Shown here piece by piece: positions 33,301 to 45,008 of a DNA stretch of 64,000 nt. Source of the DNA: Antedon mediterranea. Lineage: Eukaryota > Echinodermata > Crinoidea > Comatulida > Antedonidae. Position 1 is the stretch's first letter. Every line of letters begins with the position of its first letter. Made by a program: the position numbers and the translations under genes. The notes beneath the pieces were generated by a model. The model had not been told where the DNA came from and did no database searches. It saw only the letters and a program-made list of their open reading frames with translations. The stretch spans positions 1,658,288 through 1,722,287 of the forward strand of contig NC_092676.1 of assembly GCF_964355755.1 (NCBI RefSeq), read 5' to 3'.

Positions 33301-34912
33301 GTCAGTTCAATAGTTAAATTTAGTATTTAAAGATGTTTGTACTTTACTTGTAAATCAGGTATCAAGTCATTTTAAACCACCATCATGACGGCAACAACAA
33401 TAATCCATGCTGGTGGTTATTTATTACGACTACTAATTTTCAAACTAGAATTTAATTCGTCTCTTTAACGAATTATAAGTGATGTCATTTTATAATTTTA
33501 CTGACATTTATTTTAAAACAAATCATGCACTTACGTTAAAATACCATCGCAAAATGTTGATACTGTATAATTATGGCATCTTTTGACCTGATGCATTTAC
33601 GCTTATAGTGCTGAGTTATAATTATCTACAGCATATGTACATCTATATACAATGTAGCATAGGTGAAATTACAGGACCCACATTATGTTCTATTTTTTTT
33701 GGTATGATGGCGTTATCAAAGTAAACATGAAGATGATGAATTGAGCAAAAAGATAAAAGATTTGGAATAAAATTAATTGGGCACGTAAAAGGGCGGCGGT
33801 GCGCGCTTTTTGAAATTTGTACAACTTTTACTAAAAACTAACATTGTGTTAAATAAATTGCAATGCGATAAGCTTTCTACTATAGCTTATGGTTTGTAAT
33901 CACTATGTGTGTATTTAGTAAACGTATATAATTTACAGTTAATTGACAATAACTTGCTTTTCTTTTCTCTTTGTAAGCTCGGGCTCAGTATATTAGCAAC
34001 ATTAGGAAATGAAAATTCTCAAAAACAAATGTTGACGAAACATTTTATAATTGTTACTAAACTAAAGTGCAACATCTATATTTACTTCTCTGTTATTTTC
34101 CTCACATAATATTTATCAATGTAAAATTGTCAACAAAATGAATGATCGCAACTGGAATCGTGATTGTAACCTACGTTACATGTTTTATTTTCGACTTTCA
34201 ATGTAAACGATTATAAAGGCAACAACATTATATTTCTATGAATATGAAACTATAAAATAGTGTATGTAATCAAACAAAAACATGTATAATAACTTACATA
34301 TTGTTACATTCACTAGTACATATTGTATTTTATAGTTTATACTTTATTAACATCCATAATAAAATGAGTCGTCAATCAAAGGTTGTTGTTGATTTCTTGT
34401 ATGTCCGCATACATTCCTGTCTTAAATTCACATAAAATAACACTCATTATTGTACTCTATTAAATAGTCATATGACAAAACTGGTGTTATCTTTCTTAGA
34501 AAATGTATACTGTGTTACAATTGAGTAACGTAAATTACGTATTCAGTAACGTAAATTACTGAATTGAAAGATGAATTCGTCATCAAAATAGTTAAATAAA
34601 AACAACATTTGTAACTTTTAACAATAAACCTCATTGGGATTTTAGATCATTGCCATCACTTTAGTAGGCAAACAAATTATGTGTTTCATTAAATCATCCT
34701 TTTTTTTTTATTTTCTATTAATTCAATGCATATTTTATTAATTATAATTATAAAAACTCCCATATGAAAATGTAAATTAGTGAGTTTTATAATGCTAGTG
34801 TACATACTATTGTTTTGGTTAATATGATTATTATTATTTATTATAATTCTGTGAACTTTACAGTTGCTTGGCCTAATGCTTATATCAGTCTCAACTTTCT
34901 AAGTAACGTAAG
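33301..34912. other. Convergent spacer inside the transposon
   Basis: No gene recognised. It contains the four left-hand GTAAC-N4-GTTAC dyads (34166-34916) and otherwise AT-rich sequence. Confidence 0.5.
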
Positions 34913-37900
34913 TTACATTTCCTTTAATGTTTCAACATTTTGATTTATCCGTTCCCTCTCCTGGTCTGAAATGTAGAACAATCTACCCGTACAACCCTTT
35001 GTTTCAATTTCAACACGGCAGATAACTTTATCAATAGGAATCCATATTTCATCCTTACTATTTGGCCACTGAAATATGTTCTTGTTAATTCTGCTGCCAG
35101 ATTTTAAAAAAGACACCAACGCATCTTCATCATCTATATCAACAACTTTGCCGATGTACCATTCTTCATCATATAATGCCGATACCCAATCATCAACATG
35201 GAATTGAATTTTGCTGCTTTGCTTGGTATTTTGCTTTTGACGTTTCGTTAAGCTATGGACTATCCATCCGGGGCACATGTTATCAGCAGAAGAGGTTTCT
35301 TGACACGCTCTACAGTAGCAAGATACATCGCGTACCATCACTTCTCCACTGATGCCTCTCACTGCATGGAGATTTGTAGTCCCGGGAACAGGTCTTATGT
35401 TTGGCCATTTCATTTGTATTTCCGATTCTGCAGCCACACATTCCTCATTAGTAACAAAAAAGTACTCTATGCGTGAGTTTTCTCTTTCTTGACAAGCCCA
35501 AGCAAAGAAGTCGTGGCCATCTTGGATCACTGCCGCACCACGTTTTACGGCTTCGTCCGCCAAGCGTTTTACTGTTCCGCCAATGCCGTCGCATGGCCCT
35601 TTTCCATGCCCAGCTTCGAAGTAGTCCCAGCTGGCATTAATATTATGGAAAAGTATGTTGTGATTAGATATGATGGAGAATATTGTTTTATTCCGGTATT
35701 GTGATGTTGGACTATCGGTCCAATAATGGATAGTCTTTAATTCTGGCAAGATCCCTCTCAATTTTGGCACCAGCTTCTTTAAAATTGCAAACACAGTAGA
35801 AGCGTTGTGTGCGCGGGTGTCTGAAACCGCTACCATGCTATGATGCTTAATTTCGCCATCATGAAAGTAAGCAACTATAGGGTGTAAAGTAACACCGGTC
35901 TGATTCCAGTAGGCGCTTTGCACTTCTTCCATCGGCACACATGTGTAATTCTGAGCGAAATCCATATGTATGACGCATTCTCCTTCTTGCAGGTTTTCTT
36001 TACACTCTCTTATAGCAGTGTATTGTGCTGTAACCCGTTGTGCATGTTTTCGGAAATCAATAGTTGTAGTTACAAATAAGTCTGCAAATGTGCTTTTGTC
36101 GACTCTTTGTTGAACAAGTTTAGTTTTCTTCTTACCGAAATTGTCCGGGACACGTTTCCATTCTTCATACTGGATCTCTTGATCTGGTATACGTTTGGCA
36201 AGATCAGATATCTGTGTGTCGGTGATTGATTTGATTGCTTCATCGGGGCTTGTGATTGTGATCACACCTAGAGATTTTAATACCTTTAACTGAAGGGCAA
36301 AGTTCTGATGTTTTTGGCAAAGACTTGTGTTTCTTGCTGTGAATTTGACAAGTTTAATATTAGCATTTCTTTGTCGGATTTTCTTAAACGAGGAAAAAGA
36401 AACCTTCCGTTGCTCGGGATTTTCACTTTTGTACTTGGCAAACAAGTTCATCATGTAATCATTGAGGTATCTTATCTGGCGTTTTTCTTTGGTAGAAGAT
36501 GTTTTGCAGGCATCTCGTTTTCCTGGCATCATCCTGGAGTTGTCATCTCTTTCCATGAAGCCTAATACTTCATTGTGAAGAACTCCCCACGCCTTTTTTA
36601 CATACTTCGCAGCTGTGATTCCTTGCTTTTTCGTCTTGGATAGGTTACGTTGACCAAGGCCCGACTCCCTTGAAACACGCGCGATTAACCTGTATTTCTT
36701 GATTATCTTTCCAGATAGAACATTGCTAATCATTCTTCTGGCCTTCTGCCCTTGGTTTATCTCTGTGCTCTCTCTTATTTCATCAAGCAGTGCATGTGAA
36801 AGCAGGAGTTGTTTTTTCAACCCTTTGGGTACTGATCTTGGTGACATACCTAGAAAATTGGAAATTACATCAATACTAAATTAAGTACGGTTTAGAATAT
36901 TTAAATATTATCTCAATTGATATGTTCAGGAAGATAATGGGTTAAGCGGCATGTAATGGGCAGAAAAAGAAAATACGTATATTCACATCACCATACACGA
37001 CATGGAACAAGTTATCATTTATAAGGCCTTGAGTACATTTTGTGGATATTTGCTCTATATTATAAATAGCCAATATTATCATTATTAATAATAATTATGC
37101 GTGAATAAAACAGTACATTCATTCGTGACGTACCTGCATTTCGTAAATCCTGATTTGCTTTCGATCTTGGAGAGTCAGTACTACTCATGGACGAGTCATG
37201 ACTGGTAGATGGGATGCAATTCTTATTTACTTTCTTCAGAGCTCTTTCATAGCGCTTGTTTATGGTTTTTTTTTGTCTGGTCATTTTCTGTAACTCCAGA
37301 TTTAATTTTTCGATGCGACGATGGGCTCGACTTAGTGCTCTGCCAACACGTTTTCGAGTAGAAATACGTCTCTTAAACGACATCTTGATGCGTAGAGGAG
37401 AAGTTGGTGAAACCACATCGGAAGATATGGCTGAATCATCATTACTACTACTAGGTTCGTCAGCTTCTTCTGGTTGTTGTACTTGTAGTTGGGCTTGAAC
37501 TTGCTTCACGTACCTTCGATGTTTCTGTACTCTTCTTTTCACCGTCGCTCTCCGTGCATTTCTATCTTTTGTTGTAAGTTCTGCTGACGGAACATAGTAT
37601 TTCATTACACGTCTTGCTTCTGCTTGCAAGTACTCTGCTCCTCGCTTCTCTTTTTGTCGTTCCCGATACGCTGCCTGAATCTCGGCTCGTGACTTTACCA
37701 TTATCACCAGTGTCACCTAGTGTTTAACAAAATGTATTAGTATTAAATCGAAATAAACAAATATTAAATTATATTTTTACATTTTAAATAACCATAATGT
37801 AAAAAAATACATTGACTTTGTATGTAGTAAATTATGTAACTTACGTTACCATGAACTTACTATTAATACTTGTGAGTATCGATATTACAAAGACACAAGA

Positions 37901-38954
37901 TGTATCCAGGTACATGACATACGTTTGACAATGAATATTCATAAACATATATACACAGATATTATCTTAATATCATTGCTATGTTCGGTAATGTTACAAC
38001 AACATAGACATACAACATCAATGTGAAACTTACGTTACCATAGTATCAAGGGCAAAGAAACTTCCCATAAAATAACCCTAAATAAAATCAACTCCGGTTG
38101 GAGGTAATGTTCATTATTGCCTGTATAATATAACTTAAATTATTTGAATATACTGAGTAGAAAAAAAACAAGACGTCTTAGAAATGAGGTATATAAAATG
38201 GTAACCTACGTTACATGTAGTGTAATTTACGTTACGTTGTTGCCTATGCTAGCTTACTAGTGTAAATTGTACAATGTAATAACATACTTGCATATCTGTC
38301 TAATTTCCTAAATTATGAACATTAGGAAAGTTGTTCTAAATGATCTTTAGTGAATTAAGCATTTGAATACTTACTAAAATATACTCGAAAATCTGATATG
38401 AAGAATAAACTATAAAATTGTGAAGACGTATTTATAAAAACGTGGTCAAAATTGCCGCTGTCTGCCGAATCACGTGGTTAAAACTTTTTATTGTGTCAGA
38501 GGGCGTTTTCTTGATCATAAGAATATCTGTATTCCTTAGAAATGTCCATAATATTAAAACTCATCAGTAACAATATATATGGTAACGTAAGTTACCATAA
38601 CGTAAATTTCAAATGAACTTCAAAGGCTCAAATAATTAAATCTTAAAACAACAACAAAATAATCAGTTTAAAATTAAACTTGACGTAACTAATCTTATAA
38701 ATTATTATAACATGTGTGTACACAAACCGGATCCTAAGAAGAAATGGGGTAACGTAGGTTACATCGCTTAACCAATCGTTTTTCATTAACACTTTCCAGG
38801 CAATTTTATAACGTATTTACATTATATTTCATCCGCGCAAGCAATATAATCGTTATCAAGAGTACAAATCACATATAATACGAAGAAAAATACTTTTATA
38901 GGTAATTATTAATTGATATTTAATGCATTTTTTAAAGTCTGTAACGTAAGTTAC
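34166..38954. promoter_or_regulatory. Cluster of GTAAC-N4-GTTAC dyads around the transposase gene
   Basis: Dyads start at 34166, 34525, 34546, 34903, 37836, 38026, 38201, 38222, 38582, 38749 and 38941. Most are GTAAC-(GTAA, TTAC, CTAC or GTAG)-GTTAC; those at 34525, 34546, 38026 and 38222 have one change in a half-site. I noticed none outside this segment. Seven lie upstream of the transposase start and four at or beyond its 3' end (one overlaps the last codons). Likely binding sites for a protein acting on the element. Confidence 0.7.
34913..37701 (-). CDS. Transposase-like protein, two exons, DDE-type candidate
   Basis: Exon 1 is 37701-37134 and exon 2 is 36849-34913 (GT/AG, phase 1), giving 834 residues. 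Residues 1-190 are very basic with SRAEIQAAYRERQKEK and KYYVPSAEL, likely DNA-binding or coiled coil. The catalytic-like core has an acidic residue after a beta strand in VIHMDFAQNY (D486), a second in IHYWTDSPTSQYRNK (D568), and a GHGKGPCDGIGG block preceded by E601. This D-D-E/D arrangement suits an RNase H-fold transposase. A CxCxxC plus C cluster follows (about 700-715), then a C-terminal Tudor/chromo-like segment (DDWVSALYDEEWYIGKVV, about 742-800). The ATG at 37701 was chosen because upstream in-frame codons include no other ATG. The reading frame is intact. The role is inferred from layout inside the element. Confidence 0.8.
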
Positions 38955-40029
38955 GTCATTTGTGCGACATATTTAATTGAAGAATTTTTTTAAATAAAAC
39001 TCATTTTTTGTCAAAATTTCACTTACATGCGTTAAACGTATAGGTAAGGCTCCAAAATATACAGTATTTACAATGATAAATGGGATTATATTTAATTTTT
39101 ACACTAGTGAATATTATGAAATTGGCCGGCGACAGGCAGTTTTGTGTCATATCATGAAGTTTAAAGTGACATTATTTTTTAAGGGCAAGGATTTTCAAAA
39201 TAAAACTTGGCCAATACAAAGAATAACGTTTCCTGTACCGTCATAACGCTTTAAAACACACTTTTAGTGCATAGTTTTATATATATAACACAGTAATTAT
39301 AGGCGACATTGGTTTTTCATATTCGTGTTGGTATAGTGAGCCTGAGCCTGTATAGCAGCTGCAGCAGCAGCAAATACCGACGAAGCCGAAGATACCATAG
39401 ATGATGATGATGAACTTTTTATTTGAATTGTTGGTTATCCGTATACTGGATGCTTTTACGGCATCATATTGCCAGTAGATTTTGTAAAATAGGATTTGTT
39501 TTTTCTTTGGTACTATTATTCATATTTAAAAGAGCGCATCTCGCTTATCGATACCCCATTTCTCCCAGCTTTAAATATTTTCTTATTCAATAAATCATTC
39601 TTCGCATGAGTAGTAAACTTTTTAATTTTGATGACCTCATTATGTCTCAACATTTGAACAACATGGGTTAATTAATTTAATCTATATAGTAAATTGTAAT
39701 CTATAGCCCCTCAGGATGAAAAGTGGCCCTCATGATTAAATGTGTGCTCAAATTAACTTCCGAATTGATGAAATGTTAAAAACTTGATTAAAATGTAATC
39801 AAACGTTGCAATTAATTATACATTTTTACATTCTTAAGAGACGAGTTCAAATCTATATAGTTTATTTGATTTTTAATTGTCTAGTTTTTAAATGTTTTAC
39901 TTAAATTGTTTATCATTAAATAATTATACCTTTAATAAAAACAATTTCCAATCCAATATTTGCAGAGTACCGGCATTATTTAATTGTTAAGTTTCATTCA
40001 TATTCATTCGATGGTACAATCTATTTACT
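37702..40029. other. Transposase upstream region
   Basis: No gene recognised. It holds the upstream dyad sites, then AT-rich sequence and a short GCAGCAGCAG/GATGATGATG stretch near 39360-39410. Confidence 0.5.
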
Positions 40030-41029
40030 ACGGTGAATCGATGTAAATTAACACAGCTACTCCAACACGTTGTGCTCACGCATAACCGACGAATACAAAA
40101 TACGATGACCGACGTAATCTATGACTTTAAGCCGACGTTGACCCAACACATTGGGCGAACTAATGCCCAACGAAGAACAATTACGTTAAACCAACGTCAT
40201 CAAAAGTTGTTAGACCAATGTAATATAAATGACGTTAAGCCGACATCAACCCAACACGTTGAGCCAACCTAGACACGACAAATAAAAAAATACGTTGAAC
40301 CAACGTCATAAAAAGTTATTAGACCAACGTAATGTATATGACGTTAAGCCGACGTCAACCAAACACATGTCGGGCCAACATCGTTAAAAGATGTTAAGCC
40401 AACCATAAATGACGACGTTTGTCCGACGTTGCCCGAACACGTTGTTGCAATGTCTGTCCAACGCGTTGGGCCCACTAAGGGCCGATGTAAAAAATAACGT
40501 TGGGTCTACGTTGGTAAAAGTAACGTCGGGCCTACGTCGGTAAAAGTTGTTAAGCCAACCATAAATAACGACGTTTGTCCGACGTCGCCCCAACACGTTG
40601 TTCCGATGTCTGTCCAACGCGTTGGGCCCACTAAGGGCCGACGGAAAATATTACGTCGGGCCTATGTCGCGGTATAAGATGTCGAGCCAACCATAAACGA
40701 CGACGTTTGGCCGACGTCGCCCCAACACGTTGTTCCAATGTCTGTTCAACGCGTTGGGCCCACTAAGGGCCGATGGAAAAAATTACGTCGGGCCTACGTT
40801 GGTAACAGTAACGTCGGGCCTACGTCGGTAAAAGGTGTCAAGCCAACCATAAACGACGACGTTTGGCCGACGTCGCCCCAACACGTTGTTCCGATGTCTG
40901 TACAACGCGTTGGGCCCACTAAGGGCCGATGGAAAAAATTACGTCGGGCCTACGTCGCCTAAAGTTGTTGGCCCAACGTAACTGTTGACCTTACGCCAAC
41001 GTCGGTACAACGTGTGATTGCTAGCTGGG
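40030..41029. repeat. Right subterminal CG-word repeats of the transposon
   Basis: Imperfect units marked by AACCATAAACGACGACGTTT (near 40401, 40557, 40689 and 40845; spacings 156, 132 and 156 bp). They are full of CCGACGTCGCCCCAACACG and ACGTCGGGCCTACGT words. Ends with the 13-bp inverted terminus. Confidence 0.85.
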
Positions 41030-41629
41030 TTATTATATATATATAGTTTACTGGTACAGTACAGCATTAGACCACTCGCCTACTCTACACTGTTAATGTA
41101 ATGTCTTAGTATTAATTAATTACATATCCTTATTTCAACTTTATAACAAAATTATTCAACATTGTTCATTAGTGTGAGTGAACTTTCTGTGTATACATAA
41201 TATATAGAACTACTTAAAGTACTTTTAAGTTTGAAAACAACTTTCAAATTAAAACTGAAAGACAAACATTTGTAGAGAATAACACAATGCTCCCTTTTGT
41301 TGCAATAACCACACCTAGAGTGAAGACTTTTACTACTTTTGTTTCTTTACAGTCAGAATATTCGTTTAACTGTAGTACGTATGAATGAACATTTTACAAA
41401 CGTAGCGGTAAAAACAAACGATACATCCTTTTTGGCATATTTCCAAATTTCCTGTATACAAAATTCAAGAGAAACTTAGGAAACCCAAACAAAAGTTAAA
41501 ATATCCTTATTGTTAAATCAAACATGATTCCTTATTTTATTTCAACTCATTAAACAACACTTTCAGTCTCTCATCTAATTCACAATTTAGAGGTTGGATG
41601 TTCACAAACTGCATAAACAGAAGTAGTTA
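41030..41629. other. Conserved 5' flank of M2
   Basis: Alignable with the regions before M4, M6 and M7 (for example GTGAGTGAACTTTCTGTGTA and CTTAAAGTACTTTTAAGTTT). It ends with one copy of the 39-bp CAGTCTCTCATC unit (about 41564-41602) just before the ATG. Probably promoter plus 5'UTR. No TATA box identified with confidence. Confidence 0.6.
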
Positions 41630-42814
41630 ATGATGACTTTGAAAATCGTTAATCTGTTGGTGATGACCTGCTTGTTGATATTCACACATGGAGGAGCTTC
41701 AAGAAGTTTGGTAAAATTTAATCAGAAGTTTCACTACTCATCAACAAGTAAGGTAAACATTACAATCACAGCATCAAGTATACAACTGAATGTTACTGAT
41801 CGCTCAGGAAAATCTATGATACTTAAATGTCTAATTTTTTTTTCGTTTGGTTCTAATCAAGGACTATACGCTTGCGAAAATGATAATTCTCAATATACTA
41901 TTAATACACCGAATGTAACATTAACCAAATCTCAACCAGAACTTGTAAAACTCTATTGTGACGGTATGAGAGACATCGTTGAAGGAGAGGAAGTACACAT
42001 TTCATGTGATTTGATCAGAAAAGATGACAACATCCAATATGAAGTTACAATTGGTTGGATCCAAGGAAAGCACAACATCACACAGTCTCATCAAGCAGAT
42101 ACTAACATTACAATTGATCTGACTATAAAAGGTTTTCATTCTGGAGAAGGGGTATTTTACTACTGTATTTCAACTCAGAATAACATTAACTGCTGTAAAT
42201 TGGAATTAACGGTTTACCGTCAATTAAAGGTAGAGGTTAAGAGGTTGCATGTAATACCTGAAGTTGATGTGAACCAGAATTGCTTCAAGTGCTATGCAGA
42301 AGGTGGATCTGGTGACAAAACAATTTATAATTGGAGTTTGAATGGAGAGTCCCAGTATCAGTATTATGACAATGATGAAAGGTGCTTTGGTAATTTACCA
42401 GCTGGTAACTACACTGTGAAGTGTCTGGTGAGTACTGATGTTCAGAACAAATCTGATGAGATAACATTAACAATTAAGGATGCCATAACAACAGACAAAA
42501 TGGTAACATCTCAAAACATTAATAATATATTACCAACAGACACAATGACAACATCTCAAAATATCAATTATGTCATCCCAACAGAAACAATGACAACTAA
42601 TGAAATAATCATAATCCTGGCAACAAGTAATATCATGATGGTGATGATTGCACCAAGTGTATGTGTGGTGTGTTATTACAAACGTAAGAAACACAGAAAC
42701 AGACCACAACCTGTTGTGTACTATCAAAGAAACAGGGACTCATCTGGAAGTGAATATTCTGACGTTCTACCGATCGACATGGATGAACCGATATATCATG
42801 CAATAACACAGTAG
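41630..42814 (+). CDS. M2: long-tailed Ig-like receptor with paired Tyr motifs
   Basis: Single exon, 394 residues. Same plan as M1: signal peptide (1-23), Cys-rich first domain, V-like domain with WIQGKHNIT and FYYC, second Ig-like domain (NCFKCYAEGGSG, NWSLNG, LPAGNYTVKCLV). A Thr/Asn stalk follows with a duplicated TMTTSQNIN unit, then a transmembrane helix and a basic tail. The tail has VVYYQRNRDSS, Y376 in SEYSDV (fits the ITIM pattern S-x-Y-x-x-V) and Y389 in EPIYHAI (YxxI). The two tyrosines are 13 apart, ITAM-like spacing with V in place of I/L. Signalling through SH2 proteins is an inference. M6 is the closest relative. The last residues (ITQ) are short compared with M4 because of a small frame-shifting deletion. 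Confidence 0.85.
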   Translation: MMTLKIVNLLVMTCLLIFTHGGASRSLVKFNQKFHYSSTSKVNITITASSIQLNVTDRSGKSMILKCLIFFSFGSNQGLYACENDNSQYTINTPNVTLTKSQPELVKLYCDGMRDIVEGEEVHISCDLIRKDDNIQYEVTIGWIQGKHNITQSHQADTNITIDLTIKGFHSGEGVFYYCISTQNNINCCKLELTVYRQLKVEVKRLHVIPEVDVNQNCFKCYAEGGSGDKTIYNWSLNGESQYQYYDNDERCFGNLPAGNYTVKCLVSTDVQNKSDEITLTIKDAITTDKMVTSQNINNILPTDTMTTSQNINYVIPTETMTTNEIIIILATSNIMMVMIAPSVCVVCYYKRKKHRNRPQPVVYYQRNRDSSGSEYSDVLPIDMDEPIYHAITQ

Positions 42815-43223
42815 ATCTTGCGGAAAATGTATTCTAATGGTTGATTTTCATGCTCGCAAACCTTTTGTACTCAGGTGATTTTTGCCAAAGGAAAAATATA
42901 TTAACGATAGCATACATCATCAACACTTGGATGAGACAAATGATAACGATTGGTGTTACGGTGTGGTGTCCTATGGCAGAATTTACTGCAACTTATTCAC
43001 TTTATGCTGCATAACTAGTTTTAGCAAAATCATTCCAAGTGAAAGACTGCTTAATATTGATCTATAACACTACTATACATTTTTAAATCATACAAAAACA
43101 CTTTAACTAACATAATAATGATATGTATTTAGTATGCTGTTTTTGTTTTCTAATCTTTACTATACAAAATTTAGTCTCAACTGTTTCATGTGAATTTTGT
43201 CAACACAAAAAATAAGATTCGTA

Positions 43224-43400
43224 GTGAAGCTGTAGCTTGGTGGTTAACGCGCTTGCCTTCCAATCCTAATGTCCGGGTTCAATCCTGACCTAGTGCCAGT
43301 GAGACGTTATAAGCATGATAAACTATTAAATAGTTTATCTCATCCTGTAATTGGCGAGGGAGTTTGTGTTCGCTGTTGGATGAGTATGAAATAAATAAAT
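43224..43400 (+). mobile_element. tRNA-derived SINE, copy 3
   Basis: A box TAGCTTGGTGGTTAACGCG and B box GGGTTCAATCC. It has a different 3' body from copies 1 and 2 and ends in an ATAAATAAAT-type tail. Confidence 0.8.
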
Positions 43401-44024
43401 ATACATATATATCTGATATCAAATAATAATTCATAAATATCTTTAGATTTTAATTTCTTAAATTTTCGGCTAGTTGTGATGTGCTTAAATGCATTTCAGA
43501 TGTCACGAAAGGAGGCGAATAATTACATTTTATGTTTTATACTTTCGTTTAATTCTTAAATTGAAAGCCTAAAATCCAGCCAATCACGGACATTTTGACC
43601 GTTGTTCATTAGATATCATGGTCATCGGTCATGAGTCGAAACATTTTATCAATATTAATACAAAATTAGTCATTTTCATAATCAGTTCTCAACCCTATGT
43701 CAAATATCAATAAATCTGGTTATCTTCATCATCATCATTGCAGGGGGTTCGTTTTCACGGCATCTATCAAGTTCAGAATATTCCCCATCTGCTTTAATAA
43801 GTTCTGAATCGAAATTCATCATTATTTTTTTCTTAATCGATCAGTTCTCAACACTATGTCAAAATATTAATAAAAATAAATTTGGTTAAATATCAAAATA
43901 TCATAAAAATTGGAGGGAGTTTGTTAGTCAAGGCATCTATCAAGTCCCAACCCCCTGTGACAGAATATTCATCAAAGATTTTTAACTTTTCATATTTTTA
44001 TTAACATGATTGTACCTACTCTGA

Positions 44025-44180
44025 ATTTTTAACTTTTTAACTTTTATACAATCAGAATTTTTAACTTTTATACAATCAGAATTTTTAACTTTTATACAAT
44101 CAGAATTTTTAACTTTTATACAATCAGAATGTTTAACTTTTATACAATCAGAATTTTTAACTTTTACACAATCAGATTGT
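44025..44180. repeat. 24-bp tandem repeat, about six to seven units
   Basis: The unit CAGAATTTTTAACTTTTATA plus CAAT repeats with few changes. It opens a false ORF on the - strand. Confidence 0.9.
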
Positions 44181-45008
44181 TCAGATAGCAATTGAATTTT
44201 TATAACACTTTTGTTAACATTTTATTATACTATATTTTTCTATGTATTTTTCTAAATTTGTTAAATGTCGGTTTTATTGTATCGTTCAAGTTGACAGGGG
44301 CTGGTCAAGCACATCACAAGATGACCGTTTTATACTTTTGCTTTTCCGCTACTCCCCTGTTATACTTATATGTTTGTTTTTTTAGAAAGATTGAAAATAA
44401 AATAAATAAATAAAATTCCCCCTCTGCTTTAATAAGTTCTGAATCGATATTCATTATTATTTTTTCATAATCGATCAGTTCTCAACACTATGTCAACTAT
44501 TTAAAAATGTATTGTCCCTTTGACGAATTCCAAAAAAAAGAAGAAATATTTCGAAAAAATGTGGGTCATTTTGAAGTATCATAATAGTTATAATAACTTT
44601 CACCAAAAATTAGTCGAAAAAAAAACATTTAACTGAAAAACAGAAATGTTTTTGTTTAAAAAATAACTTTCGATCAAAACATATCTCATAATGCAACGCG
44701 CTTGTTTGGCTACTCTGATGCATAATCATAAAACTTCCTCGCGATCTGTGTGAAAACACCTTCTCAACCGTGACGAGTTGTAAACAATCCTAATAGCATC
44801 ATGCATAATGCATAGGCCCCTACGCATGGTTTGAAATATTTGTTTACTTTTATATCAGGTTGGATTTTTTTTATGCCAGGCCTCTTCTTTGTAAAACCAG
44901 TTAAAACCTAGACTTTCTTGTATTTAAGCAAGGAATACAATAAACTGATAGTCTTTGACCAAATTAGAAAGTTGGACTGACCAGCAGTGCGCACAGAGGT
45001 TGCTAAAG

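Larger units (their letters stand above)
19351..41029. mobile_element. 21.7-kb DNA transposon inserted between M1 and M2
   Basis: Begins CCCAGCTAGCAAT and ends with the exact complement, ATTGCTAGCTGGG (13-bp inverted termini). The flanks are fixed by paralogous empty sites: TATAATCATTATTATATATA after M3 (46981) and the same after M5 (about 52500). Here the element splits that word with TT on both sides, implying a 2-bp TT target duplication. Contents from left to right: CG-word-rich left subterminal region with a 183-bp tandem array, a long AT-rich interior with nested inverted repeats, a DUF4806-like gene (+), a transposase-like gene (-), a dyad motif cluster, and a right subterminal region with related CG-word repeats. 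The superfamily could not be assigned by reading. Confidence 0.85.
42815..45008. other. Spacer M2-M3
   Basis: Holds the M2 3'UTR, a SINE (43224-43400), relatives of the 175-bp repeat (43620-43970 and 44412-44500), a 24-bp array (44025-44180) and an AAAATGTATTGTCCC word near 44505 resembling a family E end. The segment before M3 matches the M1 upstream region. No gene seen. Confidence 0.6.

Noticed and set aside
43982-44191. 69-codon - strand ORF with NSDCIKVK repeats
   Set aside because: Generated by the 24-bp tandem repeat.
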